Assembly (NCBI RefSeq): GCF_024297145.1
Contig: NZ_JANCTC010000009.1
Location: 124,001-188,000, forward strand
Length of the DNA: 64,000 nt
Source: Mesorhizobium sp. LMG 17147
GTDB taxonomy: Bacteria; Pseudomonadota; Alphaproteobacteria; Rhizobiales; Rhizobiaceae
Reading direction: 5' to 3'
Shown here: one piece after another, positions 24,645-32,773 of the stretch
Position numbering within the stretch: the first letter of the stretch is position 1
How the letters are laid out: every line of letters begins with the position of its first letter
Program-made: the position numbers and the translations under genes
The notes under the pieces: model-generated
The model's input: the letters and a program-made list of their open reading frames with translations, nothing else
What the model was told of the DNA's origin: nothing
The model's database searches: none

Positions 24645-24692
24645 TTCCCTCCCCCTTGTGGGGAGGGTTAGGGTGGGGGTCCCTCTTCGCAA
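24645..24692 (-). repeat. 48-bp inverted repeat, right arm
   Basis: Partner of 24521-24568. It ends 27 bases before the stop codon of the amidohydrolase gene at 24720. The spacer 24482-24719 holds this repeat pair and no gene. Confidence 0.85.
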
Positions 24693-24719
24693 GAATCCGT
24701 CTGCTCCAGCCCAAACCTC

Positions 24720-25970
24720 TCACCCTACGATCTCCGCCGTGTCGACCACCGCATGGAACAGCACATCGGCGCCGGCCGCTGCCCATTCCTTGGTGATTTC
24801 CTCGGCCTCGTTGTGGCTGAGACCGTCGACGCAAGGGCACATCACCATTGCGGTGGGCGCAACGCGGTTGATCCAGCAAGCGTCATGGCCGGCGCCCGAG
24901 ACGATATTGCGATGCGTATATCCCAAGCGCTCCGCCGCATCCCGCACAGCCTTGACGCAGCCCGCGTCGAAGGTGACCGGGTCGAAATGGCCGACCTGCT
25001 CGATTTGATATTTGATGTCGAGCGCATCGCAGATCGTGTCGATGCCTTCGCGGATGCGCCCGTCCATGGCGTCCAGCACCTCCTTTTCCGGCGAGCGGAT
25101 GTCGATGGTGAAGACGGTGCGCCCGGCGATGATGTTGCGCGAATTCGGATATGCCTCCATATGGCCGACCGCGCCGACGGCGTCGGGTTGGTAGTCCATG
25201 GCGATCTCGTGCACCAATTCGATCACCCGCGCCATGCCGAGCCCGGCATTGCGGCGCTTGGGCATTGGCGTCGAGCCGGTGTGCGCTTCCTTGCCGATCA
25301 GTGTGACCTGCACCCATTTCAGCCCTTGCCCATGGGTGACGACGCCGATGTCGATGCCTTCGTCCTCGAGGATCGGCCCTTGCTCGATATGCAGTTCGAA
25401 GAAGGCGTGGATCTTGCGCTCGCCGACCTTCTCGGTGCCCTTCCAGCCGATGCGTTCGAGCTCTTCGCCGAACTTCTTGCCGTCCTTGTCGACATGCTCG
25501 TAGACGTCGGTCTGGTCGAGTACGCCGGCGAAGACGCCTGACGCCATCATCGCAGGGGCGAAGCGCGCACCCTCCTCGTTGGTCCAGTTGGTGACGACAA
25601 TCGGGTGTTTCGTCTTGATGCCGAGATCGTTGAGCGAGCGCACAACCTCCAGCCCACCGAGCACGCCGAGCACGCCGTCATATTTGCCGCCGGTCGGCTG
25701 GGTGTCGAGATGGCTGCCGACATAGACCGGCGGCAGGCTGGGGTCGGTGCCTTCGCGGCGGGCAAACATCGTGCCCATCTCGTCGACGCCCATTTCGAGC
25801 CCCGCCTCATCGCACCAGCGCTTGAACAGGTGCCGCCCTTCGCCGTCCTCGTCGGTAACGGTCTGGCGATTATTGCCGCCGGCGATGCCGGGGCCGATCT
25901 TCGCCATCTCCATTATCGAATCCCACAAACGGTCTGAATTGATTCGCAGATTCTCGCCGGGGGCTGCCAT
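24720..25970 (-). CDS. Zn-dependent M20-family amidohydrolase, probable N-carbamoyl-beta-alanine amidohydrolase (beta-ureidopropionase)
   Basis: A 416-residue M20-type metallopeptidase-fold enzyme of the allantoate / L-carbamoylase / beta-ureidopropionase group. Metal-site motifs: GSHLDTQPTGGKYDG (His, Asp), TNEEGARFAPAMM (Glu), FFELHIEQGPILE (His) and a late GAGHDACW (His). Subfamily specificity cannot be read from these motifs, but dihydropyrimidinase and an omega-amino acid transaminase on either side make ureidopropionase by far the likeliest role. ATG 25970 is chosen; the longer open frame to 26090 is translated repeat sequence. Confidence 0.87.
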   Translation of the reverse strand: MAAPGENLRINSDRLWDSIMEMAKIGPGIAGGNNRQTVTDEDGEGRHLFKRWCDEAGLEMGVDEMGTMFARREGTDPSLPPVYVGSHLDTQPTGGKYDGVLGVLGGLEVVRSLNDLGIKTKHPIVVTNWTNEEGARFAPAMMASGVFAGVLDQTDVYEHVDKDGKKFGEELERIGWKGTEKVGERKIHAFFELHIEQGPILEDEGIDIGVVTHGQGLKWVQVTLIGKEAHTGSTPMPKRRNAGLGMARVIELVHEIAMDYQPDAVGAVGHMEAYPNSRNIIAGRTVFTIDIRSPEKEVLDAMDGRIREGIDTICDALDIKYQIEQVGHFDPVTFDAGCVKAVRDAAERLGYTHRNIVSGAGHDACWINRVAPTAMVMCPCVDGLSHNEAEEITKEWAAAGADVLFHAVVDTAEIVG

Positions 25971-25983
25971 ATAAAGTCCTCTT

Positions 25984-26412
25984 CTATTGCGCGGCGTCCC
26001 CCTCCCCCTCGAGGGGAGGGTGGCCGCGAAGCGGTCGGGTGGGGTCGGCTGACATGCGCGCGACCTTCTCCTTGACCACCTGTGCGACATGCCAAGCGCT
26101 GTTTATGACATCGGGCTCATCGACACGAAAGATATCGAACCCAAGCGATCGCAGATAGGCATCACGGACGGCGTCGTGCCGTTTGCCCTTCTCCTGTTCG
26201 TGCAAGTCGCCATCCACTTCCACCACCAGCTTTACAGCGAGGCAAGCGAAGTCGACGATATACGGTCCGATGGGGCACTGGCGCCGGAACTTGATGCCGG
26301 CCGATTTCAGCTCGCGCAGTTCATACCAAAGCAGGGATTCGCCCTTGGTCGCGTGAACTCGCAGCGCCCGTGCCTTTTGGCGCATTTCGAAGCTCACACG
26401 GGTACGGGGCAT
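25984..26412 (-). CDS. DUF559 protein, Vsr-like nuclease fold (copy 2), bracketed by inverted repeats
   Basis: About 142 residues. Core motifs: ATKGESLLWYELRELKSAG, CPIGPYIVDFACLAVKLVVE and VDGDLHEQEKGKRHDAVRDA, i.e. the same Asp...Glu-Val-Asp pattern as copy 1 but clearly diverged from it. The last ~20 residues (DPTRPLRGHPPLEGEGDAAQ) are encoded by the left 49-bp repeat, so the original protein probably ended nearer 26050. The gene sits between transaminase and amidohydrolase, with a matching repeat in inverted orientation on its other side. Nuclease activity is unproven. Confidence 0.78.
   Translation of the reverse strand: MPRTRVSFEMRQKARALRVHATKGESLLWYELRELKSAGIKFRRQCPIGPYIVDFACLAVKLVVEVDGDLHEQEKGKRHDAVRDAYLRSLGFDIFRVDEPDVINSAWHVAQVVKEKVARMSADPTRPLRGHPPLEGEGDAAQ
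26000..26048 (+). repeat. 49-bp inverted repeat, left of DUF559 copy 2
   Basis: Runs from CCCTCCCCCTCGAGGGGAGG through GGCCGCGAAGCGG to GGGTGGGGTCGG. Its reverse complement recurs at 26458-26506 with about three mismatches. It overlaps the 3' end of the DUF559 gene. Confidence 0.85.
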
Positions 26413-26457
26413 CAAAAACGACCTCGCAGCAAAAGATCAGGTCGGCGCACTGCCGCA

Positions 26458-26506
26458 CCGACCCCACCCGGCCGCTTCGCGGCCACCCTCCCCTCAAGGG
26501 GGAGGG
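26458..26506 (-). repeat. 49-bp inverted repeat, right of DUF559 copy 2
   Basis: Partner of 26000-26048; contains GGCCGCTTCGCGGCC. It lies in the spacer between the transaminase stop (26525) and the DUF559 start (26412). Confidence 0.85.
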
Positions 26507-26524
26507 ATATCCGCGCCCGATTCT

Positions 26525-27853
26525 TCAATCCACCGCCCTCAGCACTTCGCGCACGTGGTCGATCAATTCGTTGATCTGGCCTTTGGTGATGATCAGCGGC
26601 GGTGACAGCGCGATGATGTCGCCGGTGGTTCGGATCAATGCACCGCGCTCGAACGCCTTCACAAAAGCCGAGAAGGCGCGTTTCGTCGGCTGACCGGCGA
26701 TCGGCGCCAGTTCGATCGCACCGATCAGGCCGATATTGCGGATGTCGATGACATTCGGCTCGCCCTTCAGCGAATGCAGCGCGTCCTCCCAGTACGGCGC
26801 CAGTTCCTCGCCGCGCGTCAGCAGCCCCTCTTCCTTGTAGGTGTCGAGCGTGCCCAGCGCCGCGGCGCAGGCGATCGGATTGCCCGAATAGGTGTAGCCG
26901 TGGAAGAACTCGATCATGTGCTCGGGCCCGGTCATGAAGGCGTCGTGGATTTCCTTCTTCACGAACACCGCGCCCATCGGGATGACGCCGTTGGAGACGC
27001 CTTTGGCGGTGGTCATGATATCGGGCGTGACGCCGAAATAGTCGGCGGCAAACGGCGTGCCGAGACGGCCGAAGCCGGTGATGACCTCATCGAAAATCAG
27101 CAAGATGCCATGCTTGGTGCAGATCTCGCGAAGCTTCTGCAAATAGCCCTTCGGCGGCAGGATGACGCCGGTGGAACCGGCAACCGGCTCAACGATGACG
27201 GCGGCGATTGTCGAGGCGTCGTGCAGGGCAACGATACGCTCTAATTCGTTCGCCAGTTCGGCGCCATGTTCGGGCACGCCCTTGGTGAAGGAGTTCTTTT
27301 CCGGCAGATGGGTGTGTGGCATGTGATCGACGCCGCCGAGCAGCGTGCCGAACATCTTGCGGTTTGTAACGATGCCGCCAACCGAAATGCCGCCGAAATT
27401 GACGCCGTGATAGCCGCGTTCGCGGCCGATCAGGCGGGTGCGCGATCCCTCGCCTTTTGCGCGGTGATAGGCGATGGCCATCTTCAGCGCGGTCTCGACC
27501 GACTCCGATCCGGAATTGGTGAAGAACACATGGTCCATGCCCTTCGGCGCGATATCGACCAGCCGATTTGCAAGCTCGAACACGATCGGGTGACCCATCT
27601 GGAACGCCGGCGCATAATCGAGCTCTGCCGCCTGGCTCTGGATCGCCTCGGTGATTTTCGGACGGCAGTGGCCGGCATTGACGCACCACAGGCCGGCGGT
27701 GCCGTCGAGAACCTTGCGCCCGTCGCTGGTCGTGTAATGCATGTCCTTGGCGGACACGAACATGCGCGGCGCCTGCTTGAACTGCCGGTTTGCCGTGAAC
27801 GGCATCCAGAATGCGCTGAGATCGTTCGGCGTGACTTTCAGCCGGTTGGACAT
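26525..27853 (-). CDS. Omega-amino acid (beta-alanine):pyruvate transaminase, class III PLP enzyme
   Basis: A 442-residue class III aminotransferase. The PLP pocket shows TNSGSESVETALKMA, the FDEVITGFGRLG segment with the aspartate that holds the pyridine nitrogen, and the Schiff-base lysine in TTAKGVSNGVIPMGA. The N-terminus (LSAFWMPFTANRQFKQAPRM) is that of beta-alanine:pyruvate transaminases. It would convert beta-alanine, the end product of uracil breakdown, to malonate semialdehyde. It is the first gene of the pyrimidine operon on this strand and is divergent from the RutR-like gene, with a RutR-type box 95-110 bases upstream. Confidence 0.9.
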   Translation of the reverse strand: MSNRLKVTPNDLSAFWMPFTANRQFKQAPRMFVSAKDMHYTTSDGRKVLDGTAGLWCVNAGHCRPKITEAIQSQAAELDYAPAFQMGHPIVFELANRLVDIAPKGMDHVFFTNSGSESVETALKMAIAYHRAKGEGSRTRLIGRERGYHGVNFGGISVGGIVTNRKMFGTLLGGVDHMPHTHLPEKNSFTKGVPEHGAELANELERIVALHDASTIAAVIVEPVAGSTGVILPPKGYLQKLREICTKHGILLIFDEVITGFGRLGTPFAADYFGVTPDIMTTAKGVSNGVIPMGAVFVKKEIHDAFMTGPEHMIEFFHGYTYSGNPIACAAALGTLDTYKEEGLLTRGEELAPYWEDALHSLKGEPNVIDIRNIGLIGAIELAPIAGQPTKRAFSAFVKAFERGALIRTTGDIIALSPPLIITKGQINELIDHVREVLRAVD

Positions 27854-27947
27854 GACCAAGACTTCCCCCTGTAACCCGTTTCGGTGCGGCTAACGCCTGG
27901 TCTTTCCAACACTTGGTCTTTGCTGCGTTTTCGTGCTACGCAAATTT

Positions 27948-27963
27948 TTGACCGGTTGGACAA
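27948..27963. promoter_or_regulatory. RutR-type operator between transaminase and rutR
   Basis: TTGACCGGTTGGACAA fits the E. coli RutR consensus TTGACCAnnTGGTCAA at 12 of 14 defined positions. It lies in the divergent promoter region, so it could control both the operon and the repressor. Confidence 0.7.
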
Positions 27964-28096
27964 ACGTTAGCACCGCCTTATCGGCGGTCAAGGGATTACT
28001 AGCGGAAATGCGGCTTTCGAAGTGCGCTCCACAGGGCGGAGAAAAACTGGTCCAGAGAATTGGTCCAGACACCCCTCGTGGCGAAGGTTTTTCGAG

Positions 28097-28738
28097 GTGA
28101 CGGGGGCGGTCGAAAGCTCCGCTCCTCGCCGCACCCGCATCCAGCTGGAAAAGCGCGAGCTCATCCTAGAGGCGGCGCTCGAAGTCTTCTCCACCAACGG
28201 TTTTCGCGGCTCGACCATCGACCAGATAGCCGAAGCCGCCGGCATGTCGAAGCCGAACCTGCTCTATTATTTCCGCCGCAAGGAGGACATCCACGAGACG
28301 CTGATGCAGCGGCTTCTCGACACCTGGCTGGCACCGCTGCGCGAACTCGACGATATTGGCGATCCCTTGACCGAACTGCGCAGCTATATCAGGCGCAAGC
28401 TCGAAATGGCGCGCGATTTCCCGCGCGAGAGCCGGCTGTTCGCCAACGAGATCCTGCAGGGCGCGCCGCGCATCATGCCGATGCTGGAGGGCGAGTTGAA
28501 GACGCTGGTCGACGAGAAGGCCAACGTCATCAAGGGCTGGATGCGCGCCGGCAAGATTGCCCGCACCGACCCCTGGCACCTGATCTTCTCGATCTGGGCG
28601 ACGACGCAGCACTATGCCGATTTCGACGTCCAGGTCCGCGCCGTGCTCGGCCCCGATCGCGGCGGCGACGGCCGCTTCGAGGATGCCGCAAGGTTTCTCG
28701 AGCAACTGTTCATCGACGGGCTGAAGCCGAAGGGCTGA
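28097..28738 (+). CDS. RutR-like TetR-family repressor of pyrimidine breakdown
   Basis: A 213-residue TetR-family protein, the length of E. coli RutR (212). The N-terminal helix-turn-helix reads GSTIDQIAEAAGMSKPNLLYYF; the C-terminal domain includes FPRESRLFANEILQGAPRI and WHLIFSIWATTQHYADF, as in RutR, which binds uracil and thymine. GTG 28097 is chosen: GAAGG lies nine bases before it and it gives the RutR length. The gene is divergent from the transaminase and near preT, and near-consensus RutR boxes lie in front of both. Assignment of uracil as ligand is by analogy. Confidence 0.85.
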   Translation: MTGAVESSAPRRTRIQLEKRELILEAALEVFSTNGFRGSTIDQIAEAAGMSKPNLLYYFRRKEDIHETLMQRLLDTWLAPLRELDDIGDPLTELRSYIRRKLEMARDFPRESRLFANEILQGAPRIMPMLEGELKTLVDEKANVIKGWMRAGKIARTDPWHLIFSIWATTQHYADFDVQVRAVLGPDRGGDGRFEDAARFLEQLFIDGLKPKG

Positions 28739-28760
28739 GGCTTCAGCGAAGCGATGGGCA

Positions 28761-29633
28761 TCACGCGCTGCGCCGCTCGGCCGGAAGCGTCTCCAGCAGT
28801 TGTTCGAGCTTGGCGATCGAGTTCTGCTCGGCGAGCGGCGTGTAGACGATCAGCTTCATGTCCGAGCCGTCGTCGATCGACAGGCTCATATGCTCGAAAG
28901 CCATGGCGCCCGCTATCGGGTGCCGGACATGCTTCACACCCGATAGGTTGCGGGCCACGTCGCGTAGCGGCCACCAGGCGCGAAACTCCGGGCTCGAGCG
29001 CGTCATCAGCGCGATCAGCCGCTCGAAATCCGGATCGCCGACATATCTGGCGCTTTCTGCCCGGAATGACGCCAGCACGGCACGCGCCAGTTCCTCCCAG
29101 TCGACGAGCAGGCGCCGGTGCTGCGGGCTGGTGAACACCATATGGACAATGTTGCGGGCATCGCCCTCCAGCAGACCATAGTCGCCGAACACGGCTGCCG
29201 CGGCAGAGTTCCAGGCCAGCACGTCCCAGCGCCGCCCAAGGACATAGGCCGGCTGCAGGACCAGGCTCTGCAGCATGTGCAGTAACGGGCTATCGACTTT
29301 TTCCGGCGCATCGACGCGACGCTCCGGCTGCGGTCGGCCGGCAAGGATGAACAGATGCCGTTGCTCGGCCGTGTCCAGGCGCAGCGCCCGGCTGAGCGCC
29401 GTCAGCACCTCTGCCGATGGCCGAACGTCGCGGCCCTGCTCCAGCCAGGTGTACCAGATCGTGCCGACGCCGGCGATCATCGCCACTTCCTCACGCCGCA
29501 GCCCGGGCGTGCGCCGGCGCAATCCGGTTGATATGCCGGTGGCCGAAGGCGTCAGCCTTTCGCGCCGCGAGCGCAGGAAGGCGCCAAGCTCGCGGCGGCG
29601 GCTGTCTTCGGCGGAATGCGTGGTGGAATCCAT
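28761..29633 (-). CDS. XRE-type regulator with MmyB-like ligand-binding domain
   Basis: A 290-residue regulator: an N-terminal helix-turn-helix (LRRRTPGLRREEVAMIAGVG, WYTWLEQGRDVRPSAEVL) and a C-terminal MmyB-type domain (PAYVLGRRWDVLAWNSAA to the LMTRSSPEFRAWW region) that binds fatty acid-like ligands in studied members. ATG 29633 is chosen since the much longer open frame upstream only mirrors the SDR gene on the other strand. It is divergent from an SDR operon, the usual arrangement for this family, and probably controls it. Confidence 0.87.
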   Translation of the reverse strand: MDSTTHSAEDSRRRELGAFLRSRRERLTPSATGISTGLRRRTPGLRREEVAMIAGVGTIWYTWLEQGRDVRPSAEVLTALSRALRLDTAEQRHLFILAGRPQPERRVDAPEKVDSPLLHMLQSLVLQPAYVLGRRWDVLAWNSAAAAVFGDYGLLEGDARNIVHMVFTSPQHRRLLVDWEELARAVLASFRAESARYVGDPDFERLIALMTRSSPEFRAWWPLRDVARNLSGVKHVRHPIAGAMAFEHMSLSIDDGSDMKLIVYTPLAEQNSIAKLEQLLETLPAERRSA

Positions 29634-29738
29634 CGGCGCTATTATAGCAGTACCGATACCAGGATAAAGTTTGAACTGTTTGCCAAGTGGCTGGTGCCCC
29701 ATCTTTCCGCTCAGCGCTATGAGATGGAGGCTCCGAAC

Positions 29739-30590
29739 ATGGAACTGAAAGACAAGACAATCCTCATCACAGGGTCTACCGACGGCGTCGGCCGCGTCGT
29801 CGCGCAAAGGCTCGGCGCTGGCGGCGCGCGCATCCTGGTGCATGGCCGCGACGCGACAAGGGGCAAGGCGATCGTGGCCGAAATCGAAGCCGCCGGCGGC
29901 AAGGCCGAGCTGCTGGTCGCCGACCTCTCCTCCCTGGCGGAAGTTCGCCGCCTCGCCGAGGCCGTGCGCGCAAGGACCAAGCGGCTCGATGTCCTTATCA
30001 ACAATGCCGGCATCGGCACCGCCGGCCCCAACGCGAAACGCCAGGTCAGCGCCGACGGCTACGAGCTGCGCTTTGCCGTCAACTATCTCGCCGGCTTCCT
30101 GCTCACCACGGAGCTGTTGCCTCTGCTCAAGTCCAGCGCGCCGGCGCGCATCGTCAACGTCGCCTCGGCCGGCCAGCAGGCGATCGACTTCGACGACGTC
30201 ATGCTGACCCGCTCCTATGACGGCGTCCGTGCCTACTGCCAGAGCAAGCTGGCGCAGATCATGTTCACCATCGATCTGGCGGAGCAGCTGAACGGCACCG
30301 GCGTCACGGTCAACAGCCTGCATCCGGCAAGCTACATGAACACTACGATGGTGCGGCAGGCGGGCATCACACCCTGGAGCTCGGTCGAAACCGGCGCCGA
30401 GGCCATCATCAACCTCGCCACATCGCCGGCGCTTGAGGGGCGAAGCGGCCTCTATTTCGACGGCCAAAGAGAATCCCGCGCCGATGCACAAGCCTATGAC
30501 GCGAAGGCGAGGCAGCAGCTGCGCGAATTGAGTCTCGGCCTTGTCGGGCTCGCACGCTCCTCCGCAACATCGAAGAAAGAAAATTCATGA
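29739..30590 (+). CDS. Short-chain dehydrogenase/reductase (classical active site)
   Basis: A 283-residue SDR with the NAD(P) motif TGSTDGVGRVVAQRL, the NNAG motif in LINNAGIG, and the catalytic Tyr and Lys in AYCQSKLAQ, with a Ser in NVASAGQQ. The layout recalls retinol-dehydrogenase-like SDRs. The substrate is unknown. ATG 29739 has GGAGG eight bases upstream. It overlaps the next SDR gene by four bases and is divergent from the MmyB-type regulator that probably controls it. Confidence 0.87.
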   Translation: MELKDKTILITGSTDGVGRVVAQRLGAGGARILVHGRDATRGKAIVAEIEAAGGKAELLVADLSSLAEVRRLAEAVRARTKRLDVLINNAGIGTAGPNAKRQVSADGYELRFAVNYLAGFLLTTELLPLLKSSAPARIVNVASAGQQAIDFDDVMLTRSYDGVRAYCQSKLAQIMFTIDLAEQLNGTGVTVNSLHPASYMNTTMVRQAGITPWSSVETGAEAIINLATSPALEGRSGLYFDGQRESRADAQAYDAKARQQLRELSLGLVGLARSSATSKKENS

Positions 30591-31309
30591 TCCAGAAAAC
30601 CAATCACACCGTGGTCGTCGGCGGCTCCTCCGGCATCGGCCTCGCCACCGCGAAAAAGCTGCTCGGCCCGGGCATGAAGGTGACGATCACCGGGCGCAAC
30701 CAGGAAAGGCTCGACAACGCATGGCAAAGCCTTGGCGGCGCGGTCGAAAAAGCTGCCTTCGACGCCGCGAAGCCGGACGAGGTTCGCCAGTTCTTCAGCG
30801 ATCTCGGCCCTTTCGATCACCTGGTGCTGGCCGCCAGCGGCGGCAAGGGGCTCGGCCCGTTCGAAACACTTGACCTGACCGACATCGGCGGTGGCGTCGA
30901 CGAGAAGGTCCGGCCACAGCTCTCCTGCCTGCAGGCCGCCTTGCCGACGCTGAACAAGAGCGGCTCGGTGACTTTCATCTCGGCGGTGTCGGCGCAATTG
31001 TCGGCGCCCGGCGTCGCCGGCATCGCCGCCGTCAACGGCATGCTGCTGACCGTGGTGCCGATCCTGGCGATGGAGCTGAAGCCATTACGCGTCAATGTCG
31101 TGGCGCCGGGTGTCATCGACACGCCATGGTGGGATTTTTTGCCCGACGATCAGCGGCAGGCGGTGTTTACCGAATATGCCGGCAAGACGCCGGTCGGCCG
31201 CATCGGCCGCGCCGAGGACGTCGCCGAGGCGATTGCCTTCCTGGTTTCGAACAGCTTCGTCACCGGCCAGGTCCTGACCTGCGACGGAGGTTTGCGATAT
31301 GCGGCGTAA
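30587..31309 (+). CDS. SDR-fold protein lacking the catalytic Tyr and Lys
   Basis: The 240-residue protein has an SDR Rossmann fold: GGSSGIGLATAKKL near the N-terminus and the usual end PVGRIGRAEDVAEAIAFLVS and VTGQVLTCDGG. In place of the catalytic YxxxK it has Ile146-Ala-Ala-Val-Asn150 (GIAAVNGML), and the NNAG motif is replaced by AASGG. It probably binds NAD(P) but should not do standard SDR chemistry; it may be a binding or regulatory partner of the SDR it overlaps by four bases (ATGA). Related AxxxN variants exist in rhizobia as far as I recall. Confidence 0.8.
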   Translation: MIQKTNHTVVVGGSSGIGLATAKKLLGPGMKVTITGRNQERLDNAWQSLGGAVEKAAFDAAKPDEVRQFFSDLGPFDHLVLAASGGKGLGPFETLDLTDIGGGVDEKVRPQLSCLQAALPTLNKSGSVTFISAVSAQLSAPGVAGIAAVNGMLLTVVPILAMELKPLRVNVVAPGVIDTPWWDFLPDDQRQAVFTEYAGKTPVGRIGRAEDVAEAIAFLVSNSFVTGQVLTCDGGLRYAA

Positions 31310-31336
31310 AGCGGCTGCCCCAGGCGACGGTCGTTG

Positions 31337-31714
31337 TCAAAGCGGCTGCGCGATCAGCGCCAGAAATCCTCCGGTCAACGCCACGTTGCCGACAAAGCCA
31401 TTGATGCGGGACGCGCGCTCCGGGCCCTGATGATCCCAGAAATTATGGAACATCGGTGTAGCGACAATCAGGAACAGGATCAGGCATGCCGCCGCCAGAG
31501 CGGTCCAGATGCCGGCGATCACCAGCGCTCCGGCGATGATCTGCAGGACGATCCCCAGCCACAGCACCAGCCGCGCCTGTGGCACGCCACGCGTCGTCAT
31601 CAATTGGCTCACCAACGCTGCGTTCTGAATGTTGCGTAGGCCGGCAAAGACAAAAGCGCCTCCAAGCAGCAGGCGGGCGGCGAATAGGATTTCATTATTA
31701 AAGTTTGAAAGCAT
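31337..31714 (-). CDS. DoxX-family membrane protein
   Basis: A 125-residue protein with four membrane helices and the DoxX pattern: LFAARLLLGGAFVFAGLRNI, then FLIVATPMFHNFWDHQG and a final hydrophobic segment. It is the last gene of a minus-strand group: Rrf2 regulator, AhpD-like protein, DoxX. DoxX proteins of this type are linked to redox and thiol stress in some bacteria. Its stop is 27 bases from the stop of the convergent SDR gene, with no T-tailed hairpin between them. Confidence 0.82.
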   Translation of the reverse strand: MLSNFNNEILFAARLLLGGAFVFAGLRNIQNAALVSQLMTTRGVPQARLVLWLGIVLQIIAGALVIAGIWTALAAACLILFLIVATPMFHNFWDHQGPERASRINGFVGNVALTGGFLALIAQPL

Positions 31715-31765
31715 GCTGTCGGTCCTTGGAAAAGAGGCGCGCGGCGCAAGGCCGCGCGCCTGTCC

Positions 31766-32224
31766 TCAAGCGGCCTTGACCGCCGGCATCGGATGGATTG
31801 CATGGAACGGAACGCAAAGCCGGTTCCAGGTATTGATCATGCCGAGCGCAACCGACAGCTTGACCAGTTCCTCTTCCGAGAAATGCTCGAGCGTCCTTGC
31901 ATAGAGTTCGTCCGAAATATCGTTATCGGCGATCCTGGTCAGCGCGTCGGTCCAGGCGAATGCTGCGCGTTCACGCTCGGAAAACAGCGGCGACTCCTTC
32001 CAGGCGGAGACGAGATAGAGCCGTTGTTCGCCTTCGCCGTCGCGGCGCGCTTCGCGGCTGTGCATCTCGACGCAATACGAGCAGCCGTTGATCTGCGACG
32101 CCCTGAGCTTGATCAGATGCAACAGGCTTTTTTCGAGCCCGCATTCGTCGACTGCCTTGTTGAGCGCCGACACCGCTTTCATGATCTCCGGCGCCGCGCC
32201 GAAAAATTGCAGCCTCTGTTTCAT
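31766..32224 (-). CDS. AhpD-like carboxymuconolactone decarboxylase-family protein
   Basis: A 152-residue helical protein with the AhpD-type redox motif CxxCxxxH (NGCSYCVEMH, Cys48, Cys51, His55). Such proteins have alkylhydroperoxidase-type thiol activity. ATG 32224 follows AAAGGC; the longer open frame upstream mirrors the Rrf2 gene. It lies 13 bases after the Rrf2 regulator stop and before the DoxX gene, so the three probably form one redox-response operon under the Rrf2 protein. Confidence 0.85.
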   Translation of the reverse strand: MKQRLQFFGAAPEIMKAVSALNKAVDECGLEKSLLHLIKLRASQINGCSYCVEMHSREARRDGEGEQRLYLVSAWKESPLFSERERAAFAWTDALTRIADNDISDELYARTLEHFSEEELVKLSVALGMINTWNRLCVPFHAIHPMPAVKAA

Positions 32225-32237
32225 CGTCTGTAGCCTT

Positions 32238-32756
32238 TCATGCTTGCTTGGTGGAACTTGATTTCTGCGGCCGCTGATGGCGTTCGACGAAGGCGCAGTT
32301 CGCGACGATCGAACGGGGATCGGCGTCCGCCGTGTATTCTGCAACGATGTCGGACAGCCGGGCGTCGGCGAGCGCGGCGCGATAGGCACGCTCGGCCTTC
32401 AGCATGGCTACGTTGATGCCGCAAGGTTTGACATAGACTGAGGCATCGAGCTTCGCTGGGCCGCGCTGGCGGATTTCGGCGCAGCGGAAGGCCGGTTCGC
32501 GCCCCTCGACGGCCAGCACGATATCGAGCAGCGTTATGCGTTCCGCCGGCCGCGCCAGCCGGTAGCCGCCGTACGGCCCCGGCACCGATTCCAGAATGCC
32601 CGACGTTGTCAGCATGTTGAGATGCTTAAGCAGATAGCTCGGCGACAGCCCGAACGCTTCGGCCATGGCAGCACCCGGCATAGTCGCCGCGCCTTCCATG
32701 CCGGCTAGCATGGCGGCGCAGTGGATGGCCGCTTCGACGCCCTCGCCCAGCTTCAT
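32238..32756 (-). CDS. Rrf2-family transcriptional regulator
   Basis: A 172-residue Rrf2 protein: winged helix with AFGLSPSYLLKHLNMLTTSG and the wing GPYGGYRLARPAERITLLDI. Cysteines are at 13, 92 and 112 plus one near the end; the spacing between Cys92 and Cys112 does not fit the Cx5Cx7C iron-sulfur pattern of IscR/NsrR, so sensing by thiol oxidation is more likely. It is the first gene of an operon with the AhpD-like and DoxX genes. GGATA/TATCC inverted repeats directly upstream probably are its operator. Confidence 0.85.
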   Translation of the reverse strand: MKLGEGVEAAIHCAAMLAGMEGAATMPGAAMAEAFGLSPSYLLKHLNMLTTSGILESVPGPYGGYRLARPAERITLLDIVLAVEGREPAFRCAEIRQRGPAKLDASVYVKPCGINVAMLKAERAYRAALADARLSDIVAEYTADADPRSIVANCAFVERHQRPQKSSSTKQA

Positions 32757-32773
32757 TTCGCTCTCCTATTCAT

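Noticed and set aside
29634..30491. A 576-codon minus-strand frame that would fuse a large N-terminal part to the MmyB-type regulator
   Set aside because: The extra part is antisense to the SDR gene; the regulator family starts at the ATG at 29633.
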